Assembly: GCA_017558545.1 (NCBI GenBank)
Contig: JAFYUG010000104.1
Span: 1-10,405 of the forward strand
Reading direction: 5' to 3'
Source: Oscillospiraceae bacterium
Lineage (GTDB): Bacteria; Bacillota; Clostridia; Oscillospirales; Oscillospiraceae
Length of the DNA: 10,405 nt
Part shown: positions 6,996 through 10,405 of the stretch, one piece after another
How the letters are laid out: each line of letters starts with the position of its first letter
How positions within the stretch are numbered: position 1 is the stretch's first letter
Program-made: the position numbers and the translations under genes
The notes under the pieces: model-generated
Databases searched by the model: none
What the model saw: the letters and a program-made list of their open reading frames with translations, nothing else
What the model was told of the DNA's origin: nothing

Positions 6996-8474
6996 TTACC
7001 ACTGGCGGTAGCTCTTAAGGCTGCCGGCCTTTTCTCTTTCCTTCTTGGCAAGCTCGGCATACATGCCATACTCATGCTCTTCGCAAACCTGAGTGTAGCT
7101 GATGTCGGTATGAGCATTTCTGGGCAGGGGAACATCCTGTTCGCCTGCAAGGATATCCTGAACAGCGCGGATATCAACATCTCTTGCTGTGGTGCCCTTG
7201 GCTACTGCAACGGCGGCAGCAACACCGGCGGCCTGACCGGTACCTACGCACTGGGGAATGAGGTTGCACCAGTCGATAGCAACGTTATCGGCGGAGATAT
7301 GACGGCCGGGAGCGAGAATGTTCTCAACAGTTCTGGGGAGAATGGCTCTGTAGGGGATTTCGATGGGGGCGCAGTCATTGATGAGGCAAATGGTGGAATG
7401 CCATGCGATAACGTCGTCATGCTTCTTGGCGAAGGCGAAGTCATCGGTGGTCATCTGATAGTCACCGCCTATGCGGCAGCTGCCTCTGGTGCCCAGCTGG
7501 GGAGCGATGTCATAGAGGTAAGCATCGCCGAAAGCGTAGGGGCAGGCTTCCTTGAGGTAAGCCAATGCATCGCGCATGGTTGCGCGGGTGTTAAGCTCGG
7601 TGTTGGTGCAGTCCTTGACGAGGGAGCAGTCCATATCACCGTGCCAGTTGTTGATCCAGCAGATATCATCGGAGGGAGTGGGCATGGGAACAGCGCGGAA
7701 GCCGCAGACCTTGGCAAAGCCCTCGCGGAAGGCAAGGTTTGCCTCGGGATGAGCCTGACGCCACTCGTTATAGCGGTTCCAGCTGGCTCCGCCAATACGC
7801 CATACGAGAGCGGTGTTGGAGCAGCGGGTCTTGCCATCGGCAAGGGTGGAGAAGGGAGCGCCGCTCTGACGGACGATGTCGCCGTCGCCGGTGCAGTCGA
7901 TTACCTGCTTGGCAAGAACAACCTTGCGGCCTTCCTTGCTTTCGAAGATAACGCCCTTGCATACATTGCCTTCCATGATGGGCTTGGTGCCCCAGCAATG
8001 GCACATAACGCGGATGGAGTCGGAATGCTCAAGGAGCATCTTGTCCATTTCAATCTTCAGCTGGTTGGGCTCATAGTAAACGGCGCGGACAAGGCGCTGG
8101 GGGCTGCTTTCGCTGACGCAGCCATGGATGCGGGACCATGCGTGGAGCAGAGCGGGGTCATCATCCTTGCCGATTTTGTCCAGAGAGGGGCCCATAATGG
8201 CGTTGGGGATGGGAGCGAGACGGGTGAACCACTCCTCCTGCAGGCCGCGGACAAAGCTTTTATCATACCAGGAGAGCTTGGGAACCATAACAACATAGCC
8301 GCCGGTAACGTCGCCGCCCATGTAGCCATAGCGCTCCATAATAATAACATTCTTGCATCCTGCTCTGGCTGCAGCAATAGCTGCGCTGTGGCCTGCGCTG
8401 CCGCCGCCAACTACCAGAACATCGCATTCATCGTATACAGGTAAAACAGTCTGGGGTTCCAGATAAGTCTTCAT
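6996..8474 (-). CDS. FAD-dependent oxidoreductase, FAD_oxidored (PF12831) type, first operon gene
   Basis: A 492-residue flavoprotein. VVGGGSAG (21-28) is the GxGxxG FAD site, with E47 ending the second strand. VIDCTGDGDIV is the second FAD contact, and the C-terminal half has IPYRAILPRTVENILAPGR, then HISAD and VGTGQAAGVAAAVA, all typical of the PF12831 family. The family signature before the final FAD region reads GTRGSCRIGGDY instead of the usual RESRRI form seen in the other copy at the left end. The ATG at 8474 was chosen because AGGTG lies 5 nt upstream; an in-frame TTG at 8504 has no good ribosome site. It is cytoplasmic by absence of a signal peptide. A sigma-70-like promoter lies about 75-100 nt upstream. 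It is likely an anaerobic dehydrogenase or reductase of the operon's unknown substrate. Confidence 0.92.
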   Translation of the reverse strand: MKTYLEPQTVLPVYDECDVLVVGGGSAGHSAAIAAARAGCKNVIIMERYGYMGGDVTGGYVVMVPKLSWYDKSFVRGLQEEWFTRLAPIPNAIMGPSLDKIGKDDDPALLHAWSRIHGCVSESSPQRLVRAVYYEPNQLKIEMDKMLLEHSDSIRVMCHCWGTKPIMEGNVCKGVIFESKEGRKVVLAKQVIDCTGDGDIVRQSGAPFSTLADGKTRCSNTALVWRIGGASWNRYNEWRQAHPEANLAFREGFAKVCGFRAVPMPTPSDDICWINNWHGDMDCSLVKDCTNTELNTRATMRDALAYLKEACPYAFGDAYLYDIAPQLGTRGSCRIGGDYQMTTDDFAFAKKHDDVIAWHSTICLINDCAPIEIPYRAILPRTVENILAPGRHISADNVAIDWCNLIPQCVGTGQAAGVAAAVAVAKGTTARDVDIRAVQDILAGEQDVPLPRNAHTDISYTQVCEEHEYGMYAELAKKEREKAGSLKSYRQW

Positions 8475-8512
8475 AGTGACACCTGACCTTTCTAAATATT
8501 CCAAAAACTAAA

Positions 8513-8525
8513 GCCTTGGAAAGGC
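8513..8525 (-). promoter_or_regulatory. Inverted repeat in the operon leader
   Basis: GCCTT-TCC-AAGGC on the minus strand, a perfect 5-bp inverted repeat with a 3-nt centre, about 15-30 nt downstream of the predicted transcription start. It could be a repressor site or a small leader hairpin; there is no further evidence for either. Confidence 0.35.
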
Positions 8526-8547
8526 ATATTTTTCTGTTTACCATTTT

Positions 8548-8576
8548 AATATAATAATACCGAATTTTGTAGTCTA
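8548..8576 (-). promoter_or_regulatory. Putative sigma-70-type promoter of the operon
   Basis: On the minus strand TAGACT (8576-8571) and TATATT (8553-8548) are separated by 17 nt, giving a predicted start near 8541 and a leader of roughly 65 nt. The -10 is good and lies in AT-rich DNA; the -35 is a weak match to TTGACA, as expected for a promoter needing an activator such as the adjacent LysR protein. Confidence 0.5.
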
Positions 8577-8606
8577 TAAATGATTGCATGGGTGTAAGAA
8601 AAACTA

Positions 8607-8896
8607 TGCAAAACTCAAGAGTTTTGCAGCGAGATAGATTTGCTTCGCAAATCTGCGATATATATCTCCGATATGCGGTATAGGCTTCGCCTGCGATATG
8701 TTTTCTTCGAAAACACTATTGTAAAAGCCCGAATTCTTGTGAATTCGGGCTTTTTATTTCAATTATCGCAAAGCGATACATAAACATGCCCCTTTGGGGC
8801 ATATATCGCGTTGCGCAAGCAACATATCGCATTTCCTTCAGGAAATATATCGATTTCCCGAAGGGAAAATATCGCTGAAGCCAGCGGAAAACTTCC
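8607..8896. repeat. Hairpin array 1 (about twelve short inverted repeats, ATATCG-type spacers)
   Basis: This 441-nt gene-free gap (8475-8915) is filled mostly by consecutive short inverted repeats with different stems. They are centred at 8617 (TGCAAAACTC stem), 8645 (AGATTTGC), 8687 (AGGC), 8707 (TGTTTTC), 8738 (the terminator), 8771 (TATCGC), 8794 (ATGCCCC), 8816 (GTTGC), 8838 (ATTTCC), 8861 (TTTCCC), 8880 (CGCTG) and 8891 (GGAA). Most have loops of 3-4 nt such as TTC, TTT, GAA or TTCA. The DNA between several stems repeats the string ATATCG or ATATATCG. No protein is encoded. Confidence 0.8.
8723..8756. terminator. Bidirectional intrinsic terminator between LysR gene and operon
   Basis: A perfect 10-bp core stem GCCCGAATTC / GAATTCGGGC with a 4-nt loop (8737-8740), flanked by AAAA on the left and TTTTT on the right, so a T-run follows the stem on either strand. 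For minus-strand transcription it would end the LysR message about 160 nt after the stop codon and insulate the operon promoter. Confidence 0.85.
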
Positions 8897-8915
8897 ACTG
8901 CCTTCATATTTGAAC

Positions 8916-9806
8916 TTATTTCCTTCCGTAATATTCTCTTGCAAAGTCGGTGAAGTCGTAAAAGGCCTTTCTATGGCGCATATCGGTGCTCCACATGATG
9001 CGAAGATACATTTTCTCCGCCTCTTCAATGGTAACGGTGGCAATTTCGGGGTCATTTTCCATGCTCTGCAAAGGCTGAACGCTGCTGCAAAGATTGCCCT
9101 TTATCATCTGCTTGACCGTTGTTACCTGCTTGGTTTCGTGGACAAAATTGGGCTTAAGGCCGCATTTGGCGTAGAGGCGCACAGTTTGGTTATTTCTGCT
9201 TTCAAGGCCGCTGAGATTAATAAGGGGCTCATCCTTGATATCCATAACGGAGACGCTTTTCTGCCCTGCCAGGGGATGGCTTTTATGGCAGCAAAACACA
9301 AAGCCGGATTCTTCAACGTTTATATACTCCGTGCCTTCCATGCACTCCTCCCGGCTGAGGGAAATGACAAGGTCAAGCTCGGGGTCCAGTTCCTTCTGGT
9401 CAAGGTAGGAAACCTCAATATCCTGCATTTTCAGATGTACATGGGGAAAACGAAGGCTGAAATCGCTGAGGAAGGGCATGATGCAGCAGCGGGCGGTGAA
9501 GCTGAGACCAACATTCAGCCATTGATCTTTTTCGGCGGCATTAAATTCCTTGATGGTCTCCATCTCGCTTTTAAGCTCGCCCACCAGTTTTTCAATTTTC
9601 AGGCACTTATCATAAAAAGCAAGGCCTGCCTCCGTGAGGGCAACGCCGGAGGTTGTTCTGCGGAAAAGCTCAACGCCGAACTCCTGCTCAAGATCCTTCA
9701 CAGTTCTGGAAACCGCAGGGCGGGATACCAAAAGCTCATCCGCCGCCTTGGAAATACTGCCGTGCTTGCACACAGCCATCATATATTCAAGCTGAAAAAA
9801 CTTCAT
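8916..9806 (-). CDS. LysR-family transcriptional regulator
   Basis: A 296-residue LysR-type regulator. The winged helix-turn-helix is at about residues 3-62: FQLEYMMAVCKHGSISKAAD, followed by LLVSRPAVSRTVKDLEQEFG and LFRRTTSGVALTEAG, the textbook pattern of this family. A helical linker (about 63-90) leads to a substrate-binding domain of the periplasmic-binding-protein type, which senses a small effector. The ATG at 9806 has GGAGG 5 nt upstream; an upstream in-frame TTG at 9827 is rejected. It is transcribed in the same direction as the operon rather than divergently, which is less common for LysR genes controlling neighbours, and a terminator separates the two. Control of the downstream operon is likely from proximity, with an effector that may be the pathway substrate, but no binding site could be assigned with confidence. 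Confidence 0.95.
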   Translation of the reverse strand: MKFFQLEYMMAVCKHGSISKAADELLVSRPAVSRTVKDLEQEFGVELFRRTTSGVALTEAGLAFYDKCLKIEKLVGELKSEMETIKEFNAAEKDQWLNVGLSFTARCCIMPFLSDFSLRFPHVHLKMQDIEVSYLDQKELDPELDLVISLSREECMEGTEYINVEESGFVFCCHKSHPLAGQKSVSVMDIKDEPLINLSGLESRNNQTVRLYAKCGLKPNFVHETKQVTTVKQMIKGNLCSSVQPLQSMENDPEIATVTIEEAEKMYLRIMWSTDMRHRKAFYDFTDFAREYYGRK

Positions 9807-9847
9807 GGCTTCCTCCAAATACCCCAAATGGGAATGTTGTCGAAAAT

Positions 9848-9876
9848 ATGATAATACATTTTTGTTACGGCGTCAA
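9848..9876 (-). promoter_or_regulatory. Sigma-70-type promoter of the LysR gene
   Basis: On the minus strand TTGACG (9876-9871) and TATCAT (9853-9848) are exactly 17 nt apart, close to consensus at both boxes. The predicted start near 9841 gives a leader of about 35 nt that contains the GGAGG ribosome site and a small palindrome, CCCA-TT-TGGG, which could allow self-repression. Confidence 0.65.
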
Positions 9877-9895
9877 TTTTAATTACACCCCCCGA

Positions 9896-10034
9896 GGCTA
9901 AAATTTTCATCTGAAAATTTTAGCCAATGAAATTTTCCCTTCGGGAAAGTGAAATATTTCTTTCAGAAATATGAAATATTGCTTTGCAATGTGAAATATG
10001 ACCTGCGGTCATATTGTTGTATCACTTCGTGATA
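9896..10034. repeat. Hairpin array 2 (six inverted repeats, TGAAAT-type spacers)
   Basis: Six consecutive perfect stems: GGCTAAAATTTTCA (9896-9909 with 9912-9925), TTTCCC (9934-9948), ATATTTCT (9954-9972), ATTGC (9978-9990), ATATGACC (9996-10014) and TATCAC (10020-10034). Loops are 2-3 nt (TC, TTC, TTC, TTT, TGC, TTC). The DNA joining the first five repeats TGAAAT-like strings (ATGAAA, GTGAAAT, ATGAAAT, GTGAAAT). Stem sequence changes from unit to unit while layout and joints stay constant, a form like array 1 but with a different joint. It lies upstream of the LysR promoter. Confidence 0.8.
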
Positions 10035-10043
10035 TATTGAATT

Positions 10044-10054
10044 GGCAGGATGCC
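10044..10054. repeat. Small inverted repeat beside the MITE-like element
   Basis: GGCA-GGA-TGCC followed by GCCCCC. It marks the junction between hairpin array 2 and the MITE-like element and may be the remnant of another dispersed repeat. Nothing more can be said. Confidence 0.35.
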
Positions 10055-10085
10055 GCCCCCTACAATGGCACAGACTAAAAATACA

Positions 10086-10292
10086 GTCATTGCGAGGAGC
10101 CGCAGGCGACGTGGCAATCCGTACCCCCTTTTCGGACGCTCAGGTGCGCGCCCATACGATATTCAATATATCGGCTATAACGTTACCACAGCTTCTTCAC
10201 TATTCATTCATTGTCGCCTCACTTCCCCCTCTCAGTCAGCCTTTCGGCTGACAGCTCTCCCCCAGAGGGGCGAGCCAAGTCCTCGCAATGAC
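10086..10292. mobile_element. MITE-like element with 12-bp terminal inverted repeats
   Basis: GTCATTGCGAGG at 10086-10097 is perfectly inverted as CCTCGCAATGAC at 10281-10292, enclosing about 207 bp with no credible gene. From memory, this terminal sequence resembles a repeat widespread in gut Clostridia genomes. No clear target-site duplication is visible at the ends, and no transposase is present, so it would be non-autonomous. Open frames crossing it have no ribosome site. Confidence 0.6.
10226..10270. repeat. Palindromic module nested in the MITE-like element
   Basis: CCCCTCT (10226-10232) pairs with AGAGGGG (10264-10270), and inside it GTCAGCC (10235-10241) pairs with GGCTGAC (10246-10252) around TTTC. 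The nested stems look like a separate repeat family that has landed in, or become the core of, the surrounding element. Confidence 0.6.
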
Positions 10293-10367
10293 AAGCTGAA
10301 GGTAAGTTGGTGCGTTTATAGGCTAAAAACTATGCTGCCATCTTACGAGATAGAGTAGCGGGGGCGT

Positions 10368-10394
10368 GTGCAGGGGGCAAAGGGCCCCCTGCAC
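10368..10394. repeat. Strong GC-rich hairpin at the right edge
   Basis: GTGCAGGGGGC and GCCCCCTGCAC form a perfect 11-bp stem with a 5-nt loop (AAAGG). It is followed on the plus strand by GTTAAAATC, without a proper T-run. It could be a terminator-like structure for a gene beyond the edge or another dispersed palindrome. Confidence 0.6.
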
Positions 10395-10405
10395 GTTAAA
10401 ATCAA

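Larger units (their letters stand above)
1..8576 (-). other. Nine-gene redox/methyltransferase operon (continues past left edge)
   Basis: One promoter candidate at 8576-8548 precedes nine same-strand genes with gaps of 101, 12, 3, 16, 20, 0 and 4 nt and a final 1-nt overlap. No T-run terminator is seen inside. The tight packing supports one transcript; the 101-nt gap with hairpins (6895-6995) is the only place where expression could be split. Confidence 0.8.

Noticed and set aside
6993..8444. Plus-strand open frame of 483 codons opposite the first flavoprotein
   Set aside because: It mirrors the flavoprotein gene, which has clear FAD motifs. No ribosome site or family match supports the plus-strand frame.
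8580..8589. LysR-type T-N11-A operator near ATG-ATTG-CAT
   Set aside because: Arms are only 3 bp and the position, just upstream of the -35, is not diagnostic; chance occurrence is likely in AT-rich DNA.
8607..8896. CRISPR array
   Set aside because: The repeated units are different hairpins with constant short joints; there are no identical 24-40 nt direct repeats, no uniform spacers and no cas genes.
8759..9055. Small minus-strand frames through the hairpin array and LysR 3' end
   Set aside because: They are built from palindromic repeat sequence or lie out of frame within the LysR gene, with no ribosome site.
10050..10358. Plus-strand frames of 69 and 102 codons in the right-end repeats
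   Set aside because: They run through the terminal inverted repeats and palindromes of the MITE-like element and have no ribosome site or recognisable product.
10368..10394. Intrinsic terminator at the right edge
   Set aside because: The stem is strong but no T-run follows on either strand, so it is recorded as a hairpin only.

Overview
The window is about 10.4 kb of chromosome from a strict anaerobe, most likely an uncultured Clostridia or Oscillospirales-type gut Firmicute. This is inferred from consistent AGGAGG-like ribosome sites, moderately GC-rich coding DNA, an abundance of Fe-S and flavin redox proteins, and short mobile or palindromic repeats of a style I recall from such genomes. 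No rRNA, tRNA, CRISPR or transposase gene was found. Every credible gene lies on the minus strand, so the window reads biologically from right to left.

Right end (10405 to about 9810): gene-free DNA. It holds a GC-rich hairpin at the edge, a roughly 207-bp MITE-like element with 12-bp terminal inverted repeats (GTCATTGCGAGG) and an inner palindromic module, then an array of six short hairpins separated by TGAAAT-like spacers. Next come a sigma-70-type promoter and a LysR-family regulator (9806-8916). Downstream of the regulator is a second array of about a dozen hairpins, most of them separated by ATATCG-like spacers, with a strong bidirectional intrinsic terminator inside it. A second promoter follows at about 8576-8548.

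From 8474 to the left edge runs one compact operon of nine genes. In transcription order they are: an FAD_oxidored-type flavoprotein (492 aa); a 101-nt gap with hairpins; three paralogous double-[4Fe-4S] proteins related to epoxyqueuosine reductase (QueG) and reductive dehalogenase catalytic subunits, with a 111-aa protein of unknown function between the second and third; a fumarate-reductase-like FAD_binding_2 flavoprotein (511 aa); a 58-aa two-cluster ferredoxin starting with TTG; a UroD/MtaA-family corrinoid methyltransferase-like protein (340 aa); and a second FAD_oxidored flavoprotein cut by the left edge. Apart from the 101-nt gap, spacing is 0-20 nt or a 1-nt overlap, so these proteins are probably made together.

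Taken together this looks like an undescribed anaerobic redox pathway. Ferredoxin and three double-cluster proteins would move low-potential electrons, three flavoproteins would oxidise or reduce an organic substrate, and the UroD-like protein would perform methyl-transfer or related chemistry on a substrate or corrinoid. The substrate cannot be read from the sequence. No corrinoid carrier protein, transporter or corrinoid activase lies in the window, but the operon continues past the left edge.
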